DNA from: Methylopumilus sp009926035
GTDB lineage: Bacteria > Pseudomonadota > Gammaproteobacteria > Burkholderiales > Methylophilaceae
Length of the DNA: 64,000 nucleotides
NCBI GenBank assembly: GCA_041165405.1
Contig: JBEANL010000004.1
Span: 33,392 to 97,391, forward strand
Direction of reading: 5' to 3'
The notes under the pieces are model-generated. The model saw nothing but the letters and a program-made list of their open reading frames with translations. It did no database searches and was not told the DNA's origin. Below, one piece after another: positions 16,865-26,886 of this stretch (positions are counted from its first letter, which is position 1; each line of letters begins with the position of its first letter). Both the position numbers and the translations under genes were made by a program.

Positions 16865-19165
16865 TTGTTTTTTAAAAAAAAATCAGAATCTACAAAAGCT
16901 AGCCAAACTCCACAAGATAACAAACTGAGTGGAATTAAAAATAAGCTAACACGCGAAGCTTGGTGGTTAAGTTTAATTTTTTTAGGCTTTTATTTAACTA
17001 TCACGCTTGCGACGTATTCTAGCCAAGATCCCTCATGGTCTCATAGTGTCAGCGGTGCAAATTCAATTCATAATGCCGGTGGTATTATTGGCTCTTATTT
17101 GTCGGATTTACTACTCTATATTTTCGGCTTATCAAGTTGGTGGTTAAGCTTTTTGTGTTTTTTTAGTATTTGGCTTCTTTACCCGCAATACAATAAAGAG
17201 TTAAAAGGCTATCGCTCTTTTTTACTTTTTAATTATTTTGGTTTCTTTCTTCTCATCTCTAGTTCAGCTGCATTTGAGGCTGGTCATCTTGTTGATCTGC
17301 CGGCTCAATTTCCATTAAGCCAAGGCGGCTTGCTCGGAAAATTATTTGATCATGCGTTGCGAGCATCTTTAGGTTATATAGGCTCAAGTATTTTTCTCAT
17401 TACATCGATTGCGATCGGATTTAGTCTATTTACAGGATGGTCATGGCTTAAAATTTCTGAGCATTTTGGCCACTTTACTTTTGCTTTATTTCAAAGAGCA
17501 CAATTTAGATATAGAGATTGGCAAGACCGTAAACACGGAAGAATTATCGAGAAGCAAAGATTGGAACTGCTTGAGAGTGAGCGAAGAAAATCTGAAAATA
17601 GATCGCCACTTAACATTGAATCTCCAGATGTTGAAATTAAAAAAAGTGAGCGAGTTCAAAAAGAAAAACAAATTCCACTATTTAATTTTAGTGATAATTT
17701 ATTACCGCCACTTCATCTTTTAGATCAACCTTCGCATCAGGTTGAGCCTCAGTCGCCAGAAACAATCGAGTTTATATCTCGACTTATTGAAAAAAAATTA
17801 ATGGACTTTGGTATTGAAGCGAAAGTGATATCTGCTCAGCCAGGCCCTGTAATTACACGTTATGAGTTTGAGCCAGCGCCAGGTGTTAAAGGCAGTCAGG
17901 TCACCAACTTATCAAAAGATTTGGCACGCGCACTTTCTGTTGTGAGTGTTCGTGTGGTTGAAACGATTCCTGGTAAAACATGTATGGGATTAGAAATACC
18001 TAATCCTAAGAGACAGATTGTTTATTTATCTGAAATTATGAGTTCTCAAATCTTTGCAGATACGAGCGCTTCACTCACGATTGCTTTGGGAAAAGATATT
18101 TCAGGCCGACCCGAGGTTGCTGATTTGTCGAAAATGCCACATGTATTAATTGCGGGTACCACAGGCTCAGGTAAATCAGTAGCAATCAATGCATTAATTT
18201 TAAGTTTACTTTATAAAGCTAATTCTGAAAAAGTTAGGATGATTTTCATTGATCCTAAAATGCTCGAGTTATCCGTATATGAGGGCATTCCTCATTTATT
18301 GGCACCAGTTGTTACTGATATGCGCCAAGCTGCTAATGCATTAAATTGGTGTGTAGCTGAAATGGAAAGACGTTATAAGCTGATGTCGATGTTGGGGGTT
18401 AGAAATTTAGCTGGATACAACCAAAAAATTAAAGATAGTATGAAAGATGGTTCTCCCATTGCGGATCCTATGAATCCAGAAAATACTGAACCTTTATCTG
18501 AAATGCCGCTTATCGTCATTGTGATTGACGAACTTGCTGATCTAATGATGGTGGTAGGTAAAAAAATTGAAGAGCTTATTGCAAGACTTGCTCAAAAAGC
18601 GAGAGCTTCTGGCATTCATCTAGTATTAGCAACACAAAGACCTTCCGTTGATGTCATTACAGGGCTTATTAAAGCTAACATTCCTGCAAGAATTGCATTC
18701 CAAGTGTCTAGCAAAATCGATTCTCGAACAATTTTAGATCAAATGGGCGCTGAAACACTCCTTGGGCAAGGGGATATGTTATATCAGCCAGCAGGCTCAG
18801 GCTACCCTCAAAGAATTCATGGCGCATTTGTGTCTGATCAAGAGGTTCATAAAGTAGTGAGTTATCTTAAGTCGCATGGTGAGCCTAATTATATTGAAGG
18901 TATTTTAACTAACGAAACTTCAGAGAGCGGTGATTACGGCGACTCTTCTTCTAATTTTTCAGGAGAGAAAGACCCACTTTATGATGAAGCTGTAGAGTTA
19001 GTATTGCGAACGAGAAAACCATCCATATCTTCAGTGCAAAGACATCTCCGCATTGGTTATAACCGTGCTGCAAGAATTATTGAAGATATGGAAAGAGCTG
19101 GGCTCGTTTCCGCTATGCAAAGTAATGGTAATAGAGAAATCCTAGCTCCCAATCAAAATGAATAA
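16865..19165 (+). CDS. ftsK: DNA translocase FtsK
   Basis: This 766-residue protein couples chromosome segregation to septation. The N-terminal membrane domain has about four transmembrane helices in residues ~35-200 (for example WWLSLIFLGFYLTITLATYS). A charged linker (~210-300) is followed by the RecA-like motor with Walker A AGTTGSGKSVA near residue 431 and Walker B IVIVIDELADLMMV. The C-terminal winged-helix gamma domain (about 700-760) reads KPSISSVQRHLRIGYNRAARII, the KOPS-reading part. The start is a TTG: there is no in-frame ATG until well past the membrane helices. The linker is short compared with E. coli (1329 residues), as in many other species. It overlaps lolA by 8 bp. Confidence 0.95.
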   Translation: MFFKKKSESTKASQTPQDNKLSGIKNKLTREAWWLSLIFLGFYLTITLATYSSQDPSWSHSVSGANSIHNAGGIIGSYLSDLLLYIFGLSSWWLSFLCFFSIWLLYPQYNKELKGYRSFLLFNYFGFFLLISSSAAFEAGHLVDLPAQFPLSQGGLLGKLFDHALRASLGYIGSSIFLITSIAIGFSLFTGWSWLKISEHFGHFTFALFQRAQFRYRDWQDRKHGRIIEKQRLELLESERRKSENRSPLNIESPDVEIKKSERVQKEKQIPLFNFSDNLLPPLHLLDQPSHQVEPQSPETIEFISRLIEKKLMDFGIEAKVISAQPGPVITRYEFEPAPGVKGSQVTNLSKDLARALSVVSVRVVETIPGKTCMGLEIPNPKRQIVYLSEIMSSQIFADTSASLTIALGKDISGRPEVADLSKMPHVLIAGTTGSGKSVAINALILSLLYKANSEKVRMIFIDPKMLELSVYEGIPHLLAPVVTDMRQAANALNWCVAEMERRYKLMSMLGVRNLAGYNQKIKDSMKDGSPIADPMNPENTEPLSEMPLIVIVIDELADLMMVVGKKIEELIARLAQKARASGIHLVLATQRPSVDVITGLIKANIPARIAFQVSSKIDSRTILDQMGAETLLGQGDMLYQPAGSGYPQRIHGAFVSDQEVHKVVSYLKSHGEPNYIEGILTNETSESGDYGDSSSNFSGEKDPLYDEAVELVLRTRKPSISSVQRHLRIGYNRAARIIEDMERAGLVSAMQSNGNREILAPNQNE

Positions 19166-20159
19166 AATCTTTTTTGCTTTTTTAATTCTCTCATTCAATG
19201 TTCTTGCAGACGGTATTTTAGATTTAAATACTTTTGTGAATAACGTTTCAAGCATGTCTTCTGAATTTAATCAGGTTGTTTTGGATAAGAAAGGCTTAAA
19301 ACTTCAGGACGTAGAAGGCGTTATGTTATTTAAAAGACCTAATAAATTTAGGTGGGATTATTTAAAGCCTTATCAAAATCAAATTATCAGTGATGGCGAT
19401 CGACTCTTTATGTACGATCAGGATCTAAGACAAGTTTCTATTAATCCTATAGCTAAAGTTGCTGGATCAACACCACTTCTCATTATTGCGGGCAAAAATA
19501 TTGAAAAATATTTTACGCTCAGAAATATAGAAGACCAGGTAGCTAATGAAATGAACCAAAATATTAAATGGGTCGAAGCAGTTCCTAAAGAAGAGGGTGC
19601 TGGTTTTAACAAAGTCATACTTGGATTAACTGAGAATAAATTATCAGTGATGAAAATTGTTGATGCATTTGAACATACCACAACGATTAGTTTTAAAAAT
19701 GCAAAATACAATGTGACTCTAGTAGACAATGATTTTTTATTTAAATTGCCAACTGGTGTCGATGTTGTACAAAATGGCTTAGCAACCAACAATACATCAC
19801 TAGCTTCAATTAAAAATAAGGATGAAGAGCTTATTGATTTTGTAAATGCTTGGGCGAGGGCTTGGTCAGCTAAAGATGTTGACCTTTATTTGAGTAAGTA
19901 CGCCGGGGATTTTAAAACCCCTAATGGTGATGCAATAGCTTTATGGCAAGCCACAAGAAAACAAAAGATCTCCTCACAAGGAAAAATTATCGTTGAAATT
20001 GAAGATATAAAAGTGAGTATGAAAAATGAAAATCTGGCCCGCATACAATTTAAACAGAAATATACTTCTGATAAATTAACTGAAGACTCTAATAAATCTC
20101 TTTTAGTCAAAAAAATAGATGGTAAATGGCTTATTCAAGAAGAGACTTCAGGTAAATAG
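19158..20159 (+). CDS. lolA: LolA lipoprotein chaperone fused to an NTF2-like domain
   Basis: The first ~205 residues form LolA, the periplasmic carrier of outer-membrane lipoproteins. A signal peptide (MNKIFFAFLILSFNVLA) is followed by MSSEFNQVVLDKKG, GVMLFKRPNKFRWDYLKPYQNQIISDG and YDQDLRQVSI, all typical of LolA. The last ~115 residues (about 218-333) are not part of LolA. They read DFVNAWARAWSAKDVDLYLSKY, then LARIQFKQKY and LLVKKIDGKWLIQEE, which resemble the SnoaL/DUF4440-type NTF2-like domain seen at the C-terminus of Cds6-family L,D-transpeptidases. LolA proteins are usually about 205 residues, so 333 is unusual. Codon and base use is like its neighbours, so the fusion seems long-standing. 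It overlaps ftsK by 8 bp, and rarA follows 5 bp later, the common ftsK-lolA-rarA order. Confidence 0.88.
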   Translation: MNKIFFAFLILSFNVLADGILDLNTFVNNVSSMSSEFNQVVLDKKGLKLQDVEGVMLFKRPNKFRWDYLKPYQNQIISDGDRLFMYDQDLRQVSINPIAKVAGSTPLLIIAGKNIEKYFTLRNIEDQVANEMNQNIKWVEAVPKEEGAGFNKVILGLTENKLSVMKIVDAFEHTTTISFKNAKYNVTLVDNDFLFKLPTGVDVVQNGLATNNTSLASIKNKDEELIDFVNAWARAWSAKDVDLYLSKYAGDFKTPNGDAIALWQATRKQKISSQGKIIVEIEDIKVSMKNENLARIQFKQKYTSDKLTEDSNKSLLVKKIDGKWLIQEETSGK

Positions 20160-20164
20160 CGCTC

Positions 20165-21469
20165 ATGAACCAAATGTTTGAACCTAATCAATCCCAATTG
20201 CCTCTCGCTGAGTATTTAAGGCCTAAATCTGTTAGTGAAATTGCAGGACAAAAACATATTTTAGGTGAAGGTAAATCATTACGCGTCGCAATAGAATCAG
20301 GAAATCTACCGTCCATGATTCTTTGGGGGCCCCCAGGAGTTGGAAAAACAACGATTGCACGTGTGATTGCCAATTCCATTGATGCTGAGTTTATATCTGT
20401 GTCCGCAGTATTGTCTGGCGTTAAAGACATTCGAGAGGCTATAGATAAAGCACAGCTTAATTTACAACAATATAATAAGAAGACAATTCTATTTGTAGAT
20501 GAAGTTCATCGATTTAATAAAAGTCAACAAGATGCATTTTTGCCGCATGTCGAATCAGGGCTCATTACTTTTATTGGAGCGACAACTGAAAATCCATCTT
20601 TTGAAGTTAACTCCGCTTTATTAAGTCGATCCCAAGTCTACGTTTTAAAAATGTTGGATCAAGAAGACCTTCTTTTGATCTATGAAAAAGCAAAAAATTA
20701 TATTGCGCCAGATATTGAAGTAGATGATGAAGCTAGACAAGAAATTATTGGTCATATTAATGGCGATGCTAGACGTTTGCTTAATTTCTTAGAATTACTT
20801 TTTAATACAGCCACATCCTTAAAAGTAAATAAAATTGATCAAGATTTTTTAAAGAAAACGATTACGAGCAAAGTAAGACGCTTTGATAAAGGCGGAGATC
20901 AATTTTACGATCAAATCTCAGCACTTCATAAATCTGTGAGAGGCTCTGATCCGAATGCAGCTCTGTATTGGCTCCATCGTATGCTGGATGGGGGTGCTGA
21001 TCCACTTTATTTGGCAAGAAGAATTGTTCGTATTGCAATTGAGGATATAGGGTTAGCTGATCCGAAGGCACAAACCATGGCTTTAGAGGCCTATCAAATT
21101 TATGAGCGTTTAGGTTCGCCTGAGGGTGAGTTAGCGCTTTCAAATGCGGTGATTTACTTATCTATTGCGGCTAAAAGTAATGCAGCCTATATGGCCTTTA
21201 ATGAAGTGAAAGCATTTGTAGGCGACGGTGATAATAGCGATGTGCCTGTACATCTTCGAAATGCTCCAACTAAGCTTATGAAAGAATTAGATTACGGTAA
21301 AAATTATCGATATGCCCATAACGAACCCGATGCGTATGCGTCAGGTGAAAAATATTTTCCAGATAATTTAGAACCTATTGAATTTTATAAGCCTACAACT
21401 CGAGGATTAGAGAGTAAAATTCTTGAAAAAATGAATTATTTAAAATCTCAGGACAAGCAAAAGAAATAG
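20165..21469 (+). CDS. rarA: Replication-associated recombination protein A
   Basis: This 434-residue AAA+ ATPase acts at stalled replication forks and is related to clamp loaders. Walker A GPPGVGKTT is at residues 55-63, and Walker B with VDEVHRFNKSQQDAFLPHVE (DEVH) follows around 105-124. Sensor 1 is in IGATTENPSFE, and arginine-finger-type LSRSQVYVL is close behind. The C-terminal half holds the oligomerisation domain with LYWLHRMLDGGADPLYLARR and YRYAHNEPDAYASGEKYFP. Length is standard. It lies 5 bp after lolA and 7 bp before serS, so one transcript is likely. Confidence 0.96.
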   Translation: MNQMFEPNQSQLPLAEYLRPKSVSEIAGQKHILGEGKSLRVAIESGNLPSMILWGPPGVGKTTIARVIANSIDAEFISVSAVLSGVKDIREAIDKAQLNLQQYNKKTILFVDEVHRFNKSQQDAFLPHVESGLITFIGATTENPSFEVNSALLSRSQVYVLKMLDQEDLLLIYEKAKNYIAPDIEVDDEARQEIIGHINGDARRLLNFLELLFNTATSLKVNKIDQDFLKKTITSKVRRFDKGGDQFYDQISALHKSVRGSDPNAALYWLHRMLDGGADPLYLARRIVRIAIEDIGLADPKAQTMALEAYQIYERLGSPEGELALSNAVIYLSIAAKSNAAYMAFNEVKAFVGDGDNSDVPVHLRNAPTKLMKELDYGKNYRYAHNEPDAYASGEKYFPDNLEPIEFYKPTTRGLESKILEKMNYLKSQDKQKK

Positions 21470-21476
21470 GGTATTT

Positions 21477-22745
21477 ATGATAGATATTCAGTTATTAAGA
21501 AATGATATTGAATTTGTTAAACAAAAGCTTTCAAGTCGAGGCTTTGATCTTGATTTAAGCATTTTTCAGTCATTGGAAAATGTAAGAAAAGAACTGCAAG
21601 TAAAGACGCAAGATCTTCAAGAAAAAAGAAACTCTATTTCAAAAGAAATAGGTATTGCGAAATCTAAGAATGAGAATACTGATTTACTTATGAAAAGCGT
21701 CAATGCTATTTCTGATGATTTAAAAGCATGTGAGTCAGAATTGGCTGAGCTACAAGAAAAAATTAATCAGTTTATGCTGAATCTTCCTAATATTCCGCAC
21801 GAATCTACTCCTCTAGGTAAGTCTGAAGCCGATAACAAAATAGTTAAGACGGTAGGTGAGCCTAGAAAATTTACTTTTAAAGTTAAAGATCATGTTGATG
21901 TGGGTGCAAATCATGGACTTAATTTTGATTTAGGTGCAAAGCTTTCTGGGGCTCGTTTTGTAGTAATGGAAGGTAAGCTTGCAAGGCTGCATCGCGCTAT
22001 TGCGCAATACATGCTCGACACTCAAACAGAGAAACACGGATATAAAGAATGTTATACGCCTTATTTAGTGAATAGCGAGACACTAATAGGCACAGGACAG
22101 CTCCCTAAGTTCGAAGCTGATCTTTTTAGCCTTTCACACAATGAAAGTAAATTATATTTAATTCCAACTTCTGAAGTGACGCTAACAAATTTTGTTCGAG
22201 ATGAAGTTGTTAAAGAGTCTGATCTTCCTATTAAATTAACCGCACATACGCCATGCTTTAGGTCAGAAGCTGGATCATATGGAAAAGACACACGCGGTAT
22301 GATTAGGCAGCATCAATTTGATAAAGTTGAAATGGTTCAGATTGTGCATCCTGATAAAAGTTACGAAGCATTAGAAGAGATGGTCTCGCATGCTGAATTT
22401 ATCTTGACTTCATTAGAGCTTCCATATCGATTGTTATCATTATGTACAGGTGATATGGGCTTTGGCGCAGCAAAAACTTTTGATTTGGAAGTTTGGCTTC
22501 CATCACAAAATACATATCGTGAAATTTCATCTGTTTCAAATTGTGAAGCTTTCCAAGCTAGGCGATTAAAAGCTAGATTTAAAAGTGAAGATGGAAAGAA
22601 TTTATTTCTTCATACATTAAATGGTTCTGGATTGGCTGTAGGTAGAACCTTGGTTGCAGTTCTTGAAAACTATCAGAACGAAGATGGCAGTATTACGATA
22701 CCCAAAGTATTGATTCCTTATATGGGCGGTATTGAAAAGATCTAG
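21477..22745 (+). CDS. serS: Serine-tRNA ligase
   Basis: This 422-residue class II synthetase charges tRNA(Ser). The N-terminal ~110 residues form the long coiled-coil tRNA-binding arm. Catalytic motif 2 reads CFRSEAGSYGKDTRGMIRQHQ (about residues 261-280) followed by FDKVE, and motif 3 is GSGLAVGRTLVAVLENYQN near residue 385. GTGQLPKFEADLF is also conserved. It ends with a TAG that interlocks with the stop of the convergent rpiA (CTAG). Confidence 0.97.
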   Translation: MIDIQLLRNDIEFVKQKLSSRGFDLDLSIFQSLENVRKELQVKTQDLQEKRNSISKEIGIAKSKNENTDLLMKSVNAISDDLKACESELAELQEKINQFMLNLPNIPHESTPLGKSEADNKIVKTVGEPRKFTFKVKDHVDVGANHGLNFDLGAKLSGARFVVMEGKLARLHRAIAQYMLDTQTEKHGYKECYTPYLVNSETLIGTGQLPKFEADLFSLSHNESKLYLIPTSEVTLTNFVRDEVVKESDLPIKLTAHTPCFRSEAGSYGKDTRGMIRQHQFDKVEMVQIVHPDKSYEALEEMVSHAEFILTSLELPYRLLSLCTGDMGFGAAKTFDLEVWLPSQNTYREISSVSNCEAFQARRLKARFKSEDGKNLFLHTLNGSGLAVGRTLVAVLENYQNEDGSITIPKVLIPYMGGIEKI

Positions 22746-23416
22746 CTTCTCCAAATTTCACGAACATTTCCATTGTGGCTAATTAGAGCGCCATGAGCTA
22801 AATTGTAAAAAATACCATGTTCTACAATGCCAGGTGTTAGTGAAAGTAAGTTATTTAAGTTTTCACTACTCTTTTCAGCAAAATTAAAATCAAGCACAAA
22901 ATTTCCACATGAAGTAATGGCATAACCATCTTTTGCTGCATTGATTCTAATATCCCCTGTACCTTTTTTCATCAAGACATTTTTTACAAGTTCCCAAGCG
23001 AATGGATGAACTTCTGAGGGGACGGGGAAATTATCCCCAATATTTTTAACAATTTTAGATTCATCCGCAATAACGATAAATTTTCTGGCTGCACGTGCAA
23101 GTAGCTTTTCTCGAACGAGATCATAACCACGCCCTTTAAGTAAAGTAAGGTCAGGTGTAATTTCATCTGCGCCATCAATATAAAGATCAATTTCTTTTAT
23201 TTGATCCATTGATAAGAGAGGTAAACCAGCTTCTTTCGCTTTAATCATACTTACAACAGAGCTTGAGACCGCTCTTACATTTAATTTTTCTTCTTTATTT
23301 CGTTTAGCCAAGGCATCGATAAAAAAGTTAGCAGTGGATCCGGTGCCTAAGCCCACAATCATATTTTCACTAACATATTGTAACGCTTGGTGTGCGACTA
23401 ATTCTTTATCGTTCAT
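22742..23416 (-). CDS. rpiA: Ribose-5-phosphate isomerase A
   Basis: This 224-residue enzyme interconverts ribose-5-phosphate and ribulose-5-phosphate in the pentose phosphate pathway, which also feeds the RuMP cycle in methylotrophs. Conserved parts are GLGTGSTANFFIDAL near residue 27, DLYIDGADEITPDL with the catalytic Asp residues, LKGRG and VLDFNF. I chose the ATG at 23416 (MNDKELVAHQAL) because an AGAGGG Shine-Dalgarno sits seven bases upstream. The alternative TTG at 23431 would overlap mfd and has no such signal. The gene is head-to-head with mfd. Confidence 0.95.
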   Translation of the reverse strand: MNDKELVAHQALQYVSENMIVGLGTGSTANFFIDALAKRNKEEKLNVRAVSSSVVSMIKAKEAGLPLLSMDQIKEIDLYIDGADEITPDLTLLKGRGYDLVREKLLARAARKFIVIADESKIVKNIGDNFPVPSEVHPFAWELVKNVLMKKGTGDIRINAAKDGYAITSCGNFVLDFNFAEKSSENLNNLLSLTPGIVEHGIFYNLAHGALISHNGNVREIWRS

Positions 23417-23451
23417 GATATTCCCTCTCAATGAATAGTGCCTTTAAAGCT

Positions 23452-23457
23452 TATAAT
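23452..23457 (+). promoter_or_regulatory. Candidate -10 element for mfd
   Basis: A perfect TATAAT lies 19 bases upstream of the preferred mfd ATG at 23476. No convincing -35 is seen. It supports a start downstream of 23457 rather than at 23431. Confidence 0.35.
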
Positions 23458-23475
23458 ATTGGTAATTATTTATAC

Positions 23476-26400
23476 ATGCAATATATGTCAATAGAAGCAA
23501 ATAATCAAAATAAAGAATCAATATCAATCGTAAATATTGATGGCTCGGATAGTTATTCTTTAGCTCGATATATTCAAGATGAAGTTATTAAGAATAAAAA
23601 ATATTTAGCTATTTTTACAGAGACTGCATTCGAAGCAAGACGTCTTATGGAAGAAATACTTTGGTTTAATCAAAATTTAAAAATTAATCTTTTGCCTGAT
23701 TGGGAAACGCTTCCTTATGATCATTTTTCTCCTCACCCTGATCTAATCTCCGAAAGACTCCTTACACTCTACCAAGTCACTCAGAAAAGTTTTGATGTAG
23801 TTATTATCCCCGTGACAACTGCGCTACATTTATTGCCGCCCAAGAGTTATATTCAGCAATTTAGCTTTCATTTTGCCAAAGGGCAAAAGGTTGATATTGA
23901 AGCTTTTAAAAATCAACTAACACTGAATGGTTATATGAATGTCGTTCGCGTAATGGCTCCAGGGGAATTTTCAGTGAGAGGCAGTTTAATTGATTTATTT
24001 CCCATGGGAAGCATAGTTCCATATCGTTTAGATTTTTTTGATGATGAGATTGATTCTATTCGAACATTCGATGTTGATTCACAAAGAACACTTTATCCTG
24101 TAAATGAAATTAAATTACTGCCTGCGCGAGAATGTCCGCTGGATGAAAAATCAATCAGTACATTTAGACAAAATTATCGAGAACGCTTTGAAGGAGATCC
24201 ATCTCGCTCTTCGATCTATAAAGATATTAGTAAAGGGATTCCTATAGGCGGTATTGAATGGTATATGCCCTTATTTTTCGATGAGATGAGTGATATTTTT
24301 AGCTATTTCTCGGATAACACTATTATTTATAAGCACGGTAACCTTGATCATGCATGTAATCATTTTTGGCAAGAAACTGAGAAACGCTTTCGATTATTTG
24401 CTTATGATGCCGAACGCCCAATATTAGAACCTAAAGATCTTTTACTTAAATCAGATCAATTTTTCAAATCTATTAATGCATATAAAAAATTCGAGTTAAA
24501 AAGGCCAGAAATATTCGAGAGGATTCCAGATGTATCTATTGATCGAAAAAATATTCAGCCTTTAGCAAAGCTTAATCAATTTATCTCCGAAAACTCCAAA
24601 AGAATTTTTATTTTAGCTGATAGCTTAGGTCGCCGAGAAACTGTTTCTGAGCTTTTAAAAGTAGGTGGTATTAAGTTTAAATCTGCAGATGATTGGTCAG
24701 AATCATTAAATATGAATGATCAAGTTGTATTAACAGTAAGTCCAGTTCATCAAGGCTATATTTCATCTGAGCATATTGTAATTACAGAGTCTGAGCTTTA
24801 TGTGAATACTGTTCGGCAATCAAAAAAGCATCAACGCGATAAAAACTTTTCAAGCGATGCAATGGTGCGTGACTTATCAGAGCTAAAAGATGGTGATCCG
24901 ATTGTTCATGAACAATATGGTGTTGGGCGATTTAGGGGATTATTTAATTTAGATTTCGGTGAAGGTGAAAGTGAATTTTTACTTCTAGAGTATTTTGGTG
25001 ACGATAAACTCTACATTCCTGTATCTAATTTGGATCTTATCTCCCGCTATTCTGGAGGGCCAGCAGAAACTGCGCCACTTCATAAGTTAGGTTCTGATCA
25101 ATGGGATAAGGCAAAGAAGAAAGCTTTAAAACAGATTCATGATACTGCAGCTGATCTTTTAAATATCTATTCTCAAAGATCTATTAAGAAAGGCTATGCC
25201 TTTAAGATTAATTTACAAGATTATGAAAGATTCACAGATGGATTCCCTTTTGAAGAAACTGAAGATCAATTAACAGCAATCAATGCAGTCATGCATGATA
25301 TGGAATCCCAAAAGCCTATGGATCGTCTTATATGTGGCGATGTAGGATTTGGTAAAACAGAGGTGGCATTAAGAGCTGCCTTTATTGCAGCGAACGATGG
25401 TAAACAAGTCGCAATATTAGTTCCTACAACACTTCTTGCTGAGCAGCATTACAATAATTTTATGGATCGTTTTTCAGGTTCCCCTATCAAGATTGCTGAA
25501 ATTTCACGTTTTAAATCTAAAAAGGAACAAGCTGAGTCACTTATAAAATTAGCAAATGGTGAAATTGATATCATTATTGGTACACATAGGCTTATTCAAA
25601 ATGACATTAAATTTAAAAATTTAGGTTTAATTATTATTGATGAAGAACATCGTTTCGGCGTGCGCCAAAAAGAATTACTTAAGGCTATGCGTGCGGAAGT
25701 TGATGTCTTAACTCTTACGGCAACACCTATTCCTCGAACATTATCTATGGCTATGGAAGGTTTGAGAGAATTTTCCATAATTTCTACACCCCCTCAGAAA
25801 CGCTTATCCATTAAAACATTCGTAAATAATTATTCGGAAGGTATTATTCGCGAAGCAGTTTTAAGAGAATTTAATCGAGGCGGCCAAGTTTATTTCTTGC
25901 ATAATGATGTTGAAACTATCCTTTCAATGAAAGAAAAATTAGAAAAATTAATACCTGAAGCAAGAATTGAAATTGCTCATGGACAAATGCGAGAGCGGGA
26001 ACTTGAAAGAGTTATGCATGATTTTTATCAACAAAAAGCTAATATTTTGCTCTGCACAACGATTATTGAAACGGGTATAGATATTCCTTCAGCGAATACA
26101 ATTATTATGAATCGCGCAGACATGTTTGGATTGGCGCAACTTCATCAACTGAGGGGTAGGGTGGGAAGATCTCATCATCAAGCATATGCTTATTTACTTA
26201 TTGATCCAGACAGAAAAATTAGCAGTCATGCTCAAAAACGACTAGAAGCTATTCAACTTTTAGAGGATTTAGGGGCTGGATATTATCTTGCCATTCATGA
26301 CTTGGAAATTCGTGGCGCCGGAGAGCTTCTAGGTGATAATCAAAGCGGCCAAATGCACGAAATTGGATTTAATCTTTATATCGATATGTTGAACTATGCA

Positions 26401-26886
26401 GTTAAGCAACTCAAATTAGGCAAAAAATTAAGTCTTGATAATCCACTTCAAAAAAATACAGAAATTAATCTGCATACGCCAGCTATTATTACAAATAGTT
26501 ATTGTGGTGATATTAATGAAAGACTCGTGCTTTATAAGCGTTTATCAGGACTCAATGATTATGAGGCATTAATGGAAATGAAAGAAGAGTTGATAGATCG
26601 TTTTGGTGTCATGCCTGAACAAACCCAATCGCTTATTTCTTTTCATGATTTAAGAATTTTTATTCAACATCTCGACATTAAAAAAATAGATGCTAGTGAT
26701 ACTTCAATTCAAATTAGCTTTGCAAGCGACAGTAAAATGGACCCACTAAAGCTTATTAAACTTCTAGGTGAGGATAAGCGTTGTCGTATGAATGGCCCGG
26801 ATAAAATTAAAATAGGTGTCACAATTATTGATATTTTAGAAAGAGTTAAATTCATTAAAGATTTTTTAAAAAAAATTTCAATCTAA
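23476..26886 (+). CDS. mfd: Transcription-repair coupling factor
   Basis: Mfd removes stalled RNA polymerase and recruits UvrA. The N-terminal UvrB-like part has NLLPDWETLPYD and GEFSVRGSLIDLFP. The RNA polymerase-interacting (CarD-like) domain begins LKDGDPIVHEQYGVGRFRGL. The translocase has Walker A GDVGFGKTEVAL near residue 620, DEEHRFGV (DExH), TATPIPRTL and LCTTIIETGIDIP with QLRGRVGRS. The C-terminal TRCF domain follows. The ORF opens at an ATG at 23431, but that lies only 14 bp from the rpiA start and has no Shine-Dalgarno. Alignment to E. coli by eye favours ATG 23476 (or 23485), giving about 1136 residues, and a TATAAT at 23452-23457 would then be free as promoter. Its stop interlocks with the convergent addA-like gene. 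Confidence 0.95.
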   Translation: MQYMSIEANNQNKESISIVNIDGSDSYSLARYIQDEVIKNKKYLAIFTETAFEARRLMEEILWFNQNLKINLLPDWETLPYDHFSPHPDLISERLLTLYQVTQKSFDVVIIPVTTALHLLPPKSYIQQFSFHFAKGQKVDIEAFKNQLTLNGYMNVVRVMAPGEFSVRGSLIDLFPMGSIVPYRLDFFDDEIDSIRTFDVDSQRTLYPVNEIKLLPARECPLDEKSISTFRQNYRERFEGDPSRSSIYKDISKGIPIGGIEWYMPLFFDEMSDIFSYFSDNTIIYKHGNLDHACNHFWQETEKRFRLFAYDAERPILEPKDLLLKSDQFFKSINAYKKFELKRPEIFERIPDVSIDRKNIQPLAKLNQFISENSKRIFILADSLGRRETVSELLKVGGIKFKSADDWSESLNMNDQVVLTVSPVHQGYISSEHIVITESELYVNTVRQSKKHQRDKNFSSDAMVRDLSELKDGDPIVHEQYGVGRFRGLFNLDFGEGESEFLLLEYFGDDKLYIPVSNLDLISRYSGGPAETAPLHKLGSDQWDKAKKKALKQIHDTAADLLNIYSQRSIKKGYAFKINLQDYERFTDGFPFEETEDQLTAINAVMHDMESQKPMDRLICGDVGFGKTEVALRAAFIAANDGKQVAILVPTTLLAEQHYNNFMDRFSGSPIKIAEISRFKSKKEQAESLIKLANGEIDIIIGTHRLIQNDIKFKNLGLIIIDEEHRFGVRQKELLKAMRAEVDVLTLTATPIPRTLSMAMEGLREFSIISTPPQKRLSIKTFVNNYSEGIIREAVLREFNRGGQVYFLHNDVETILSMKEKLEKLIPEARIEIAHGQMRERELERVMHDFYQQKANILLCTTIIETGIDIPSANTIIMNRADMFGLAQLHQLRGRVGRSHHQAYAYLLIDPDRKISSHAQKRLEAIQLLEDLGAGYYLAIHDLEIRGAGELLGDNQSGQMHEIGFNLYIDMLNYAVKQLKLGKKLSLDNPLQKNTEINLHTPAIITNSYCGDINERLVLYKRLSGLNDYEALMEMKEELIDRFGVMPEQTQSLISFHDLRIFIQHLDIKKIDASDTSIQISFASDSKMDPLKLIKLLGEDKRCRMNGPDKIKIGVTIIDILERVKFIKDFLKKISI

